64,000 nt of DNA from an uncultured Alcaligenaceae bacterium (GTDB taxonomy: Bacteria > Pseudomonadota > Gammaproteobacteria > Burkholderiales > Burkholderiaceae_B). A program made the translations under genes and the position numbers. The stretch is from contig CALKIR010000060.1 in NCBI GenBank assembly GCA_937995985.1, positions 62,001 to 126,000 on the forward strand. The letters run 5' to 3'. The notes under the pieces are model-generated. The model was not told the origin of the DNA, ran no database searches, and saw nothing but the letters and a program-made list of their open reading frames with translations. Of this stretch, positions 51,622-60,562 are shown piece by piece (positions within the stretch are counted from its first letter, which is position 1; every line of letters begins with the position of its first letter).

Positions 51622-53061
51622 ATGTGTGGTGTGGTCGGTGCGATTGGTCGTTCACCTGTCAACCAACTGATCTATGATAGCTTGTTGCTGTTACAACATC
51701 GTGGACAAGAGGCAGCAGGCATTTCTACTTACCATGAACAGATGTTTTTCACGCATCGTGGCGCAGGATTAGTGCGGGACGTTTTTCGTACGCGTAATAT
51801 GCGCTCTTTACCTGGATGCAGTGGTTTGGGGCATGTTCGCTATCCAAGTGCCAGCTCTCCAGAGAATATCGATGAGGCTCAGCCCTTATATGTTAATGCT
51901 CCTTATGGAATTAGTTTTGTTCATAATGGCCAATTAACCAATTGGAAAAGTCTTCGCGAGGATCTATTTAAATACGATCGCCGACATATTAATACGCAAT
52001 CCGATTCCGAGGTGCTGCTTAATATCTTTGCCCATGAGCTGCAGCGTGCATCGGCAAATGAAGAATTATCTCCAGATGTTATTTTTAAGGCTGTGCGCGC
52101 TGTTCACCGGCGTGTCAAAGGTGCTTATGCCGTAATTGCGCATATAGCAGGATTTGGTTTGGTCGCGTTTAGAGATCCTAATGGCATTCGGCCCCTTTGT
52201 TATGGCAAACATGACAGTGAACATGGCCGTGAATGGCTAATTGCTTCAGAGTCCGTTGCCTTGACTGGTAATGGCTTTGAGTTAGTTGATGATGTCGCTC
52301 CTGGTGAGGCGCTGTGCATTACTGAAGACGGGCAGTTGACCAAACAGCAATGTGCGACGCACACACGCTTGATGCCTTGCATGTTTGAGTATATTTATTT
52401 TGCTCGTCCTGATTCTATTATTGATGGCATTTCCATCTACCATGCGCGCCTAAAAATGGGTGAGTATCTAGGCAATAAAGTGGCTAAAAGCATGCGTTTG
52501 GCAGAGGTGGATGTAGTGATGCCGATACCTGATTCCGCGCGTCCCTCAGCAATGCAATTAGCTTCTAGTCTTAATTTAACCTACAGAGAAGGGTTTCTAA
52601 AAAATTATTATATTGGACGCACATTTATCATGCCGGGACAGGCCGTTCGGCAGCGCTCTGTGCGGCAAAAGCTAAGCGCTGTCCCGTTAGAGTTTAAAAA
52701 TAAAAATGTGCTCTTGGTGGATGACTCCATAGTGCGTGGAACCACCAGTAGGCGTATTGTAGAAATGGCTCGATGGGCAGGAGCAAAAAAAGTATTTTTT
52801 GCCTCTGCAGCAGCTCCAGTGCGCTTTCCCAATAAATATGGCATCGATATGCCTAACAAGGAAGAGCTCATTGCTCATTCACGTGATGTGGAGCAGATTG
52901 CCCAAGAAATTGGTGCTGATGGTTTGATTTTTCAAAATTTAGAGGATTTATATACTCTACTGCACGACCTCAATCCCAAAGTGGATGGTTTTGAGGCCTC
53001 ATGCTTTAATGGGGAGTATATTACCGAGAAGCCTGGCGGTGATACATCCACAAGGCGGTAA
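51622..53061 (+). CDS. purF: Amidophosphoribosyltransferase
   Basis: A 479-residue enzyme for the first committed step of purine synthesis, making 5-phosphoribosylamine from PRPP and glutamine. Cys2 directly after the initiator Met is the glutaminase nucleophile (MCGVVGAIG). LLLLQHRGQEAAGI and the PRPP loop VLLVDDSIVRGTTSRR are present. AAGGA precedes the ATG. Its last 41 bases overlap the end of dsbB on the other strand. Confidence 0.97.
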   Translation: MCGVVGAIGRSPVNQLIYDSLLLLQHRGQEAAGISTYHEQMFFTHRGAGLVRDVFRTRNMRSLPGCSGLGHVRYPSASSPENIDEAQPLYVNAPYGISFVHNGQLTNWKSLREDLFKYDRRHINTQSDSEVLLNIFAHELQRASANEELSPDVIFKAVRAVHRRVKGAYAVIAHIAGFGLVAFRDPNGIRPLCYGKHDSEHGREWLIASESVALTGNGFELVDDVAPGEALCITEDGQLTKQQCATHTRLMPCMFEYIYFARPDSIIDGISIYHARLKMGEYLGNKVAKSMRLAEVDVVMPIPDSARPSAMQLASSLNLTYREGFLKNYYIGRTFIMPGQAVRQRSVRQKLSAVPLEFKNKNVLLVDDSIVRGTTSRRIVEMARWAGAKKVFFASAAAPVRFPNKYGIDMPNKEELIAHSRDVEQIAQEIGADGLIFQNLEDLYTLLHDLNPKVDGFEASCFNGEYITEKPGGDTSTRR

Positions 53062-53539
53062 TTCCCCCAGCGGTCAGCACAATAAACATATTTAAAGACC
53101 ATAAAGCAAAATCAATGCCTAGTAATTTGACTTTGGCATCTATGCATTGAGCATGGATGCCAAATAACTGCGGCAATGCCTGATCTAAACCTAATTGTGT
53201 AATGGTTTTATCGGCAAAACTCAAAGAGCATGAGAACTGTGCTGATGCAACAGTATATTGGTGCCATGCCGCGGCAATTCCACTAAGCGTACTGAGCACA
53301 AAAAGAAAACCTATTAGCCAAGAAGTTTTAAATAATCCTATTTGATAAGTAATAAAAGCAATTACTGCCAAACAACAGCTTATTAATAAAATAAGCCGTT
53401 GGAGCACGCACCAAGCACAGGGCGCCATATCAAGTACATGCTGGGCATATAGAGCAATAAGCAAGCACAGAATGCCAATCACTGCTGCAGTGAGATAAAA
53501 AAAACTAGGGAGAAAAAGAGTTCGTGAAAAGCGAGCCAT
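53021..53539 (-). CDS. dsbB: Disulfide bond formation protein B
   Basis: A 172-residue four-helix inner-membrane protein that reoxidises DsbA with quinone. The first redox pair is Cys41/Cys44 (CAWC), followed by the quinone-site Arg48 region (VLQRL); the second pair is Cys104 and Cys132 in the second periplasmic loop. Normal length. It follows glnD by 16 bases and its coding end lies 41 bases inside purF, antisense. Confidence 0.94.
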   Translation of the reverse strand: MARFSRTLFLPSFFYLTAAVIGILCLLIALYAQHVLDMAPCAWCVLQRLILLISCCLAVIAFITYQIGLFKTSWLIGFLFVLSTLSGIAAAWHQYTVASAQFSCSLSFADKTITQLGLDQALPQLFGIHAQCIDAKVKLLGIDFALWSLNMFIVLTAGGITALWMYHRQASR

Positions 53540-53555
53540 AGCCTATTTGCACCGA

Positions 53556-56192
53556 TTAATTTAATAATCGAAGTATATCGCGAATTAATTCTGCTCGAAA
53601 ATGATTATCTAATAATTTCGGGCTCTTTAACACAAAGCTGTCTTCTACCCGTTCTCCTTGAGTCATTATTTTTGCTGCCCTTAAGTTGAGTTTTTTGTGG
53701 GCAAAAGTGCGGGAAATATCAAATAGCAGGCCTTTTCGATCCGTACCAATAATGGAAAGCTCCCAGCATTGTGCATCAAGTGGACGCAGTTGAACGCTTG
53801 GAGATAGGGGAAAAACACGAGCACGGGCTGAACGCGCATCGTGGTAGCTAAAGCCTTCTGTCGGCAAAGGGGGAGGGTGATCATATAATCGAAGGAGGGC
53901 ACGTGTTAATGCTTGGCTGAATAGCTGTATATCATGGCAGTCAATGTTTATGGCAGCAATAGGTTGAACCACAAAGGTATCCAACACCCAGCCGTTGGGG
54001 TTGGTATAAATGTGTGCATCTTGAATGCTCAAGCCGAGACGTTCAAACACCTCGCATAGAGTCATAAATAGCTCAGGCTGATCTTGGGTGTGAACCATAA
54101 CTTGCCATAGAGAGCGATTAGACTGCTGGGAGGCAGAGTCTAGGGGAGGGGATGCGTTTACTGTATCACTATGGGCATTACAAGGGAGCTCGCGTAGGTT
54201 CACAACAATAGGGCTTGCCTCATTATCGTGTTCGGCAAAGGTGTGAAAATGCCATGCAATAGTATTTAAGGGATGTCGTGCAAAATAATCAGCATCGAGT
54301 TGCCTCCAGAGGCTGTGGGCGTACTTATTTTGTGACAAAATAGATTGTAAGTAGCGTTGAGCACTTTGGCGCCTTGAGGATAAAATTTCTGCGCTGCTTT
54401 GCTGATTAATCAATAGGGATCGAGCCTGGTGATAGAGGCTATCAAATAGGCTAGCTTTCCAATTGGTCCAAATATTAGGGTTTGTGGCTTGAATATCCGC
54501 TATGGTCAGTAAATAAATAGCATTAAGCTTTTCAATGCTATCGACAATGGAAATAAAGCGGTGCAGTACTTCTGGATTATAGAAGTCTTCTTTTTGAGCA
54601 TAATGAGAAAATAAAAGATGCTCTCGAACCAAAAACTCTATAAAAGTTGTGTCCTGAGGGCAAAGATAATGACTGAGGCAAAACTGCCGTGCCATTTGGG
54701 CACCACGCTGAGCATGTGAGCCCCCTTGGCCTTTACCTATGTCATGAAAAAGAGCAGCTAAATAGAGGCGCCAGCGGTTAGGAAAATCACGTATCAGTTG
54801 ATGGGCCAAAGGTGTAGTAGAGCGGGCGTTGGCATGTTGGAAGTGCTCTAAATATTCAATAACGCGTAAAATATGTTGATCAACCGTATAAACATGAAAT
54901 AAATCATGTTGCATCTGACCCACCACAGCCCTAAAAGCAGGGATATAACGCGGCAATATATTAAACAAGTTAAGAAGAGCGAGGCTTTGATAAACACAGC
55001 GAGGGCTTTTGAGGATATCTAGAAAGAGCTGCTTATGTGTAGGCTGTTGTCTAAATGTTTCATCAATTAGTTTGCGCCCATGCCAAAGTGCGCGAAGAGT
55101 GAGCGCATCAAAGCCTTGTATCTGGGGGTGTTTTTGTAACCATATAAACCCTCGTAATAGGTTTTCTGGATGTGCGGCTAAATCAGTTGGGTGTATCAGT
55201 TTAAGGCGTTGGTTCACAAGGGCAAAATGTTCATCAAGCTGAATGAACTCATGAATAGGACGAGGGTGAGTGATTTCATCGAAGCTTTGCAAAAGGGTGG
55301 TCATGAGCTGGGTAACTAGGCGCGTCGCCCAGTAGTAGCGCTGCATTAACATTTCGCTGCCTAGTCGACTATTGGTGTCATGAAAACCATAGATGCGTGC
55401 CAGCTGAGGCTGCAGATCAAAGCGTAGGGTGTCTTCGGCTCGGGCGGTGAGCAAATGAAGCTCAATGCGCAGTCTCATTAGGGCCAAAGAGGCGCGTTCA
55501 ATGGCTTTTTGCTCCGCTTGGGTTAATAAACCTGAATGAGCGATTTCAGCCCAGTTTTTGCCAACCCCTGCTGCGTGAGCTAACCAACCTAAAAGCTGTA
55601 GATCACGCAGGCCACCCGGGGACTCTTTGCAGTTAGGTTCTAGAGCATAGGGGGTATTCTGATAGGCGGCATGGCGCTGCTTCATTTCCGCACGCTTAAG
55701 CTCATAAAATCGGCCCAGATCGAGTTGTTGTAAATGTAGGGATTGCAGAGTGCGCCAAAGCTGTTTATTGCCCGCTAAGTAGCGTGCTTCTAATAGTGCG
55801 GTTTGCAGAGCGATATCATGGTGACAGCGGCTCAGACATTGTTCTAAGGTCTCAACAGTATGAGAAATGGCTAAACCTAAGTCCCAACACGCAGCAATTA
55901 GCTGCGCAAGTCGCTCTTGCTCAGCTTGACATTCAAGGGGAGCAGGAATAAGAAAGAGAAGGTCTACATCAGAATGAGGGTATAGGGCTTGTCGGCCATA
56001 GCCGCCTAGCGCAAGGCAAGCCGCTCCTTTGGGTAGGGGGAAGAGTTGGAATAACTGCCTTAAGCTATGGTCAGCCGCTTGGCTGAGCCGATGCAGTAGT
56101 CGCTGGGGGTTGGGACGCTGGCGATAGCGGGCGATGGCATTCGCCCGCGTTGCCAAATAGTGAGTCTTTATGGTTGCAAGAGACTCATTCAT
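53556..56192 (-). CDS. glnD: PII uridylyltransferase / uridylyl-removing enzyme GlnD
   Basis: An 878-residue bifunctional enzyme that uridylylates GlnB at Tyr51 when glutamine is low and removes UMP when it is high. Nucleotidyltransferase motif GGYGRQALYPHSDVD at 63-77; HD hydrolase motif FHDIGKGQGGSHAQRG in the middle; two C-terminal ACT domains that sense glutamine (the last starts near LSIIGTDRKGLLFDISRTF). The ATG at 56192 gives the usual length; a TTG at 56225 would overlap map. The partner glnB is at 11691. Confidence 0.96.
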   Translation of the reverse strand: MNESLATIKTHYLATRANAIARYRQRPNPQRLLHRLSQAADHSLRQLFQLFPLPKGAACLALGGYGRQALYPHSDVDLLFLIPAPLECQAEQERLAQLIAACWDLGLAISHTVETLEQCLSRCHHDIALQTALLEARYLAGNKQLWRTLQSLHLQQLDLGRFYELKRAEMKQRHAAYQNTPYALEPNCKESPGGLRDLQLLGWLAHAAGVGKNWAEIAHSGLLTQAEQKAIERASLALMRLRIELHLLTARAEDTLRFDLQPQLARIYGFHDTNSRLGSEMLMQRYYWATRLVTQLMTTLLQSFDEITHPRPIHEFIQLDEHFALVNQRLKLIHPTDLAAHPENLLRGFIWLQKHPQIQGFDALTLRALWHGRKLIDETFRQQPTHKQLFLDILKSPRCVYQSLALLNLFNILPRYIPAFRAVVGQMQHDLFHVYTVDQHILRVIEYLEHFQHANARSTTPLAHQLIRDFPNRWRLYLAALFHDIGKGQGGSHAQRGAQMARQFCLSHYLCPQDTTFIEFLVREHLLFSHYAQKEDFYNPEVLHRFISIVDSIEKLNAIYLLTIADIQATNPNIWTNWKASLFDSLYHQARSLLINQQSSAEILSSRRQSAQRYLQSILSQNKYAHSLWRQLDADYFARHPLNTIAWHFHTFAEHDNEASPIVVNLRELPCNAHSDTVNASPPLDSASQQSNRSLWQVMVHTQDQPELFMTLCEVFERLGLSIQDAHIYTNPNGWVLDTFVVQPIAAINIDCHDIQLFSQALTRALLRLYDHPPPLPTEGFSYHDARSARARVFPLSPSVQLRPLDAQCWELSIIGTDRKGLLFDISRTFAHKKLNLRAAKIMTQGERVEDSFVLKSPKLLDNHFRAELIRDILRLLN

Positions 56193-56202
56193 GAAAGTAG
56201 GG

Positions 56203-57030
56203 TTAGGGATGCAGGGCAGAAACAAACCCCTTCACAAATGCAGGGGGCTCTGGCATACCGGGTGACACGGTAAGCACCTCATAGCCGGTTTCTGTGACGA
56301 GCACAGTGTGCTCCCATTGGGCAGAAAGGCTCCTATCACGGGTGACCACGGTCCACTGATCGGGGAGGGTGCGTAGCTCACGGCGACCGGCATTAATCAT
56401 CGGCTCGATAGTAAAAATCATACCTGGCTCAAGTACTGTGCCGGTGCCTGGCCGACCATAATGCAGTACCTGGGGGTCTTGATGGAAGGAGCGACCAATA
56501 CCATGGCCACAGTATTCTCTCACGACTGAATAATCATGGCGCTCAGCATGTTGTTGAATGGCGTGCCCTATATCACCTAAGGTGGCGCCAGGACGTACTT
56601 GCTCGATGCCAAGCCACATACACTCATAAGTTACATTGGTAAGCCGACGGGCCAAAATAGAGGGCTCACCCACAAAATACATGCGGCTTGTATCGCCATA
56701 CCAGCCATCTTTGATAACTGTGACGTCTAGATTGATAATATCACCGTTTTTGAGTTTTTTATCACTGGGAATTCCATGGCAAATCACATGGTTCACAGAA
56801 GTGCATACAGCCCCAGGAAAAGGAGGGTGACCAGCAGGGGCATAACCCACAGTAGCAGACTGAACTTTTAGCTCATCAGTAATATATTCTAAACATAGAC
56901 GATCAATTTCAGCTGTGGTCACTCCAGGCTTAACAAATTGCTCAAGATAATCAAGGGTTTGCGCGGCTGCCTGACAGGCTGCACGCATTTTATCAAGATC
57001 GTGTGGATCAGTGACGAGAATTTTTTCCAT
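56203..57030 (-). CDS. map: Methionine aminopeptidase type I
   Basis: A 275-residue metalloenzyme that removes initiator methionine. The five metal ligands are visible in NLDVTVIKDGWYGDTS (two Asp), GHGIGRSFHQDP (His), FTIEPMI (Glu) and QWEHTVLV (Glu). PFPGAVCTSVNHVICHG is the substrate block. Divergent from rpsB, the classic map/rpsB arrangement; glnD follows ten bases later. Length is slightly above E. coli (264). Confidence 0.97.
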   Translation of the reverse strand: MEKILVTDPHDLDKMRAACQAAAQTLDYLEQFVKPGVTTAEIDRLCLEYITDELKVQSATVGYAPAGHPPFPGAVCTSVNHVICHGIPSDKKLKNGDIINLDVTVIKDGWYGDTSRMYFVGEPSILARRLTNVTYECMWLGIEQVRPGATLGDIGHAIQQHAERHDYSVVREYCGHGIGRSFHQDPQVLHYGRPGTGTVLEPGMIFTIEPMINAGRRELRTLPDQWTVVTRDRSLSAQWEHTVLVTETGYEVLTVSPGMPEPPAFVKGFVSALHP

Positions 57031-57080
57031 AAACTTGTCTAATAGGTGTAAAAAATAGTAGAATAGCAGGATTAGCTTTT

Positions 57081-57300
57081 TTGGCTTAAAAGCGCATATT
57101 TATTTAATAGATGTGCCACTTTTAAATCCTTATAAAAAGCATACCACTATTTTTCCTAAAGGGAGATGGGGTGTTTTTTATAAGATATCAAGAAAGCATT
57201 TAATTAATCGTTTTTTTAAGAAAGGCACAAGTTATCACCAAAGGGTGTCCCTATCATAGGATCCTGATAGCTTGTTAGACCGAACCCTTGGAGAATAGAC
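57081..57300 (+). promoter_or_regulatory. rpsB promoter region and long leader
   Basis: A possible promoter is TTGGCT (57081-57086) with TTAATA (57104-57109), 17 bases apart. The remaining 190 bases before rpsB are AT-rich, then contain nested inverted repeats around 57233-57275 (CACC/GGTG, CCTAT/ATAGG and TATC/GATA). In other bacteria the rpsB leader binds S2 to repress rpsB-tsf; the same is plausible here but not shown. Confidence 0.4.
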
Positions 57301-58116
57301 ATGTCTTTAATGCGTAAAATGCTTGCTTCGGGTGTGCATTTTGGTCACCAAACTCGTTTTTGGAATCCCAAAATGGCTCCTTATATCTTTGGTCAACGCA
57401 ATGGTATTCATATTATCAACCTCGAAAAAACAGCAGTTATGTTTGTCGAGGCGCAGAAATATGCCAGCCAGATTGCAGCCGAAGGCGGGACTATCCTTTT
57501 TGTCGGCACCAAGCGAGCAGCTCGTGAAATCATTGCCGAGGAAGCACAGCGTTGCGGCATGCCCTATGTAGACAATCGCTGGCTTGGGGGCATGATGACT
57601 AACTTCAAAACAGTAAAAAGCTCCATCAAGCGCCTTAAAGACATGGAGGCCCAGGTCGAAGATGGTGTGCTGGAGCGCTTGACCAACAAAGAAGGTCTGC
57701 TCATGGAGCGCGAAATAGCCAAGCTTAATCGCTCTATTGGTGGAATCAAGGACCTTACAAAGCTGCCAGATGCTTTGTTTGTAGTTGATGTTGGCTATCA
57801 TGGGATTGCTGTAGCCGAAGCACACAAGTTGGGTATTCCTGTGATTGGTGTGGTCGATACCAATAACTCCCCAGAAGGGATTACCCGTGTGATTCCTGGA
57901 AACGATGATTCAGCAAAAGCAATTGCGCTATATGCTCGGGGTATTGCTGATGCGATTCTCGAAGGGCGCAGTCGTGCTCTAAGCGGTTTAGTTGAAGAGC
58001 TTCAAGAAGGTGAGGAGTTTGTTGAGGTCGAAGAGGTTGAGGTTGAGTTAGACGTTGAGGCCGAAGCAGACGTATCCGAAGAAGCCGAAGCAGACATTAC
58101 CCGCGAAACTGAATAA
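57301..58116 (+). CDS. rpsB: 30S ribosomal protein S2
   Basis: A 271-residue ribosomal protein. The conserved body (MRKMLASGVHFGHQTRFWNPKMAPYIFG at the start, DNRWLGGMMTNFKTV, VIGVVDTNNSPEGI) is followed by an acidic C-terminal tail of about 35 residues rich in Glu, Val and Asp, longer than in E. coli (241 in total). GGAGAA precedes the ATG by nine bases. It forms the usual pair with tsf 161 bases downstream. Confidence 0.98.
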   Translation: MSLMRKMLASGVHFGHQTRFWNPKMAPYIFGQRNGIHIINLEKTAVMFVEAQKYASQIAAEGGTILFVGTKRAAREIIAEEAQRCGMPYVDNRWLGGMMTNFKTVKSSIKRLKDMEAQVEDGVLERLTNKEGLLMEREIAKLNRSIGGIKDLTKLPDALFVVDVGYHGIAVAEAHKLGIPVIGVVDTNNSPEGITRVIPGNDDSAKAIALYARGIADAILEGRSRALSGLVEELQEGEEFVEVEEVEVELDVEAEADVSEEAEADITRETE

Positions 58117-58176
58117 TCCCATCCCCTCACTTCTACACGGTCCCCGCATGAGCATCATGGCGGCGGACCAAGACTG

Positions 58177-58254
58177 AGGCCCGTTGCTTAAGATGGCTGT
58201 CCATAGCGCGGGCCTGTTCAAGACCCCTATCAACTTGCCTCGATAAGTCCGAGG
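58177..58254 (+). repeat. Two hairpins in the rpsB-tsf spacer
   Basis: The first has a 7-bp stem (AGGCCCG 58177-58183 and CGGGCCT 58209-58215) with further inner pairs GCT/AGC and ATGG/CCAT. The second is CCTCG (58238-58242) with CGAGG (58250-58254), ending 13 bases before the tsf ribosome binding site. No T run follows either. They may set the S2 to EF-Ts ratio or mark an RNA processing site. Confidence 0.6.
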
Positions 58255-58277
58255 TAACTATCGAATTGGAGAGTATT

Positions 58278-59153
58278 GTGGCTGAAATTACAGCATCTAT
58301 GGTTAAAGAGTTGCGCGCCAAAACCGATGCGCCCATGATGGAATGCAAAAAGGCTTTGGTAGAGGCCAATGGCGATATGGCTCAAGCAGAAGAGTTGTTG
58401 CGCGTGAAGCTCGGTAGCAAGGCAAGCAAGGCGGCTTCTCGAATCACTGCAGAGGGTTTGGTTGGCGTATATATCAGCGATGATGCCAAACAAGGGGCCA
58501 TGGTAGAGGTTAACTGTGAAACAGACTTCGTGGCCAAAAACGACGAGTTTATCAAGTTTGTTGATGATGTGACTCGCTTAGTTGCGGAACATAACCCAGC
58601 TGATCTTGATGCGTTGGGCGCATTGCCGCTCGGTGGCAAAACTGTTGAAGAGTTCCGTGCCGAGCTTATCGGGCGTATTGGTGAAAATATCACCATTCGT
58701 CGTTTTGAGCGTTTTGAAACAGATGGTCGTCTCTCTGAGTATGTGCATGGCGGCAGAATCGGTGTGGTCGTCAACCATACAGGAAGCGATGAGGTAGGAC
58801 GTGACGTGGCCATGCATGTAGCTGCAATGCGTCCTCAGGCCCTAAGCCGTGAGCAATTGGATCCTGCTGTGCTGGAGCGTGAGGCCCGTTTGGCTGAGGA
58901 AAAGGCCAAAGAGTTGGGTCGTCCAGAGCACATTATTGAAAAAATCGTGACCGGTACAGTAGATAAGTTTGTACAAGAAACCACTTTGCTAGGTCAGGCC
59001 TTTGTTAAGGATGACAAAAAGAGTGTTGAGCAAATGCTCAAGGATAATGACGCCGTGGTCCATGCTTATGCCATTTTTGTGGTGGGCGAGGGGATTGAGC
59101 GTCGCCAAGAGGATTTTGCCGCTGAGGTTGCCGCAGCACAAAAATCTTCCTAA
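58278..59153 (+). CDS. tsf: Elongation factor Ts
   Basis: A 291-residue guanine nucleotide exchange factor for EF-Tu. N-terminal UBA-like part (MAEITASMVKELRAKTDAPMMECKKAL, given in blocks as the family start), the TDFVAKN motif that inserts into EF-Tu, and a C-terminal coiled part. The start is the GTG at 58278 because GGAGAG lies just upstream and the product begins exactly like E. coli EF-Ts; a TTG at 58266 is unlikely. Ends before a hairpin terminator. Confidence 0.96.
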   Translation: MAEITASMVKELRAKTDAPMMECKKALVEANGDMAQAEELLRVKLGSKASKAASRITAEGLVGVYISDDAKQGAMVEVNCETDFVAKNDEFIKFVDDVTRLVAEHNPADLDALGALPLGGKTVEEFRAELIGRIGENITIRRFERFETDGRLSEYVHGGRIGVVVNHTGSDEVGRDVAMHVAAMRPQALSREQLDPAVLEREARLAEEKAKELGRPEHIIEKIVTGTVDKFVQETTLLGQAFVKDDKKSVEQMLKDNDAVVHAYAIFVVGEGIERRQEDFAAEVAAAQKSS

Positions 59154-59178
59154 TTAGGTGCGTTTTCACCTAAATCTT

Positions 59179-59215
59179 ACAAGGTGCCGTCTTACGGCAC
59201 CTTGTGTTGTGTTTT
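59179..59215 (+). terminator. Terminator after tsf
   Basis: A 12-bp stem (59179-59190 and 59194-59205, loop CTT) is followed by GTTGTGTTTT, an imperfect T tract. It separates rpsB-tsf from pyrH, which then needs its own promoter or read-through. Confidence 0.72.
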
Positions 59216-59254
59216 ATACTTGTTCCCGTAACCATCTATACGAGTTTCTATGCT

Positions 59255-59971
59255 ATGAACAACCCCTTATATAAACGCGTTTTGCTTAAGTTGTCAGGCG
59301 AAGCGCTTATGGGTGAAGACGCATTTGGCATTAATCGGGCCACAATTATGCGTATGACCGATGAAATAGCCCAAATAGCTAATTTGGGTGTGCAGATTGC
59401 CATCGTAATTGGAGGGGGTAATATTTTCAGAGGGATAGCACCTGGTGCACAAGGGATGGATAGAGCGACTGCAGACTATATGGGGATGATGGCTACAGTG
59501 ATGAATGCCTTGGCCTTGCAGGATGCGCTAAAAAATCAAGGGCTTGATGCTCGTGTCCAGTCGGCACTTAACATTGAGCAAGTGGTAGAGCCCTATATTC
59601 GTCCCAAAGCCCTAAGATATCTCGAAGAGGGCAAGGTGGTAGTGTTTGCTGCTGGGACCGGTAATCCGTTTTTTACTACTGATACCGCAGCGGCACTGCG
59701 TGGTGCAGAGGTGGGTGCAGAAATAGTTCTCAAGGCTACTAAAGTAGACGGCATATATAGTGCAGATCCAAACAAAGATCCAGGAGCCACACGTTATCAG
59801 CGCATCAGCTTTGATGAGGCCATTGTGCGTCGCCTAGAGGTCATGGATGCTACGGCCTTTGCTTTGTGCCGTGATCAAAAGCTACCTATTAAAGTCTTCT
59901 CTATTAATAAGCCAGGAGCGTTAGCACGCGCCGTTTGTGGTGAAGATGAAGGTACTTTAGTGCATGTTTAA
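59255..59971 (+). CDS. pyrH: UMP kinase
   Basis: A 238-residue hexameric amino-acid-kinase-fold enzyme phosphorylating UMP. KRVLLKLSGEALMG, IVIGGGNIFRG, FAAGTGNPFFTTDTAAALRG and KATKVDGIYSADP are the family blocks. The ATG at 59255 gives MNNPLYKRV, the normal N-terminus; the open frame up to 59204 overlaps the tsf terminator and is discounted. Followed by frr after 15 bases. Confidence 0.96.
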   Translation: MNNPLYKRVLLKLSGEALMGEDAFGINRATIMRMTDEIAQIANLGVQIAIVIGGGNIFRGIAPGAQGMDRATADYMGMMATVMNALALQDALKNQGLDARVQSALNIEQVVEPYIRPKALRYLEEGKVVVFAAGTGNPFFTTDTAAALRGAEVGAEIVLKATKVDGIYSADPNKDPGATRYQRISFDEAIVRRLEVMDATAFALCRDQKLPIKVFSINKPGALARAVCGEDEGTLVHV

Positions 59972-59986
59972 CAATAGGATTACGAT

Positions 59987-60547
59987 ATGAATCACTCAGA
60001 GATAAAAAAGTCCACAGAAGAGCGCATGAAGCGTTCCATTGTCGCGCTCACTAATGGTCTGGCCAAAATCCGCACCGGTCGAGCACATGCGGGCTTGCTC
60101 GATCATGTGACTGTGGAATACTATGGTTCAGAAGTGCCTGTCAGCCAAGTGGCCAATATCACCGTCGTTGATGCACGTACTTTGAGTGTGCAAGTTTGGG
60201 AAAAGCATATGGCAGAGGTGGTTGATAAGGCTATTCGCGAATCAGATCTTGGTCTGAACCCCGTGCTGGCAGGAGAGACCTTGAGAATTCCTTTACCGCC
60301 ATTAACTGAAGAGCGTCGTCAAGACTTAACGCGTATTGTGCGGGCGGAAGGGGAAGAGGCCAAAGTTGCTATTCGCAACCTGCGTCGTGAGGCCAATGAT
60401 CAATCCAAGCGCTTGTTGCGTGAAAAGGCTATATCTGAAGACGAAGACCGTCGTTTTCAAGATGAAATTCAAGCATTAACTGATAAATATGTTGCTGAGG
60501 TAGATGCGTTAGTCGCCAATAAAGAAGAAGAGGTGATGACCATTTAG
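59987..60547 (+). CDS. frr: Ribosome recycling factor
   Basis: A 186-residue protein that with EF-G splits post-termination ribosomes. The family signatures KIRTGRAHAGLLD, YYGSEVPVSQVANI and LPPLTEERRQDL are intact, and the length is the standard 185-186. AGGA lies eight bases before the ATG. Part of pyrH-frr-uppS-cdsA-dxr-rseP. Confidence 0.98.
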   Translation: MNHSEIKKSTEERMKRSIVALTNGLAKIRTGRAHAGLLDHVTVEYYGSEVPVSQVANITVVDARTLSVQVWEKHMAEVVDKAIRESDLGLNPVLAGETLRIPLPPLTEERRQDLTRIVRAEGEEAKVAIRNLRREANDQSKRLLREKAISEDEDRRFQDEIQALTDKYVAEVDALVANKEEEVMTI

Positions 60548-60562
60548 CCTCATTAAGTAATT

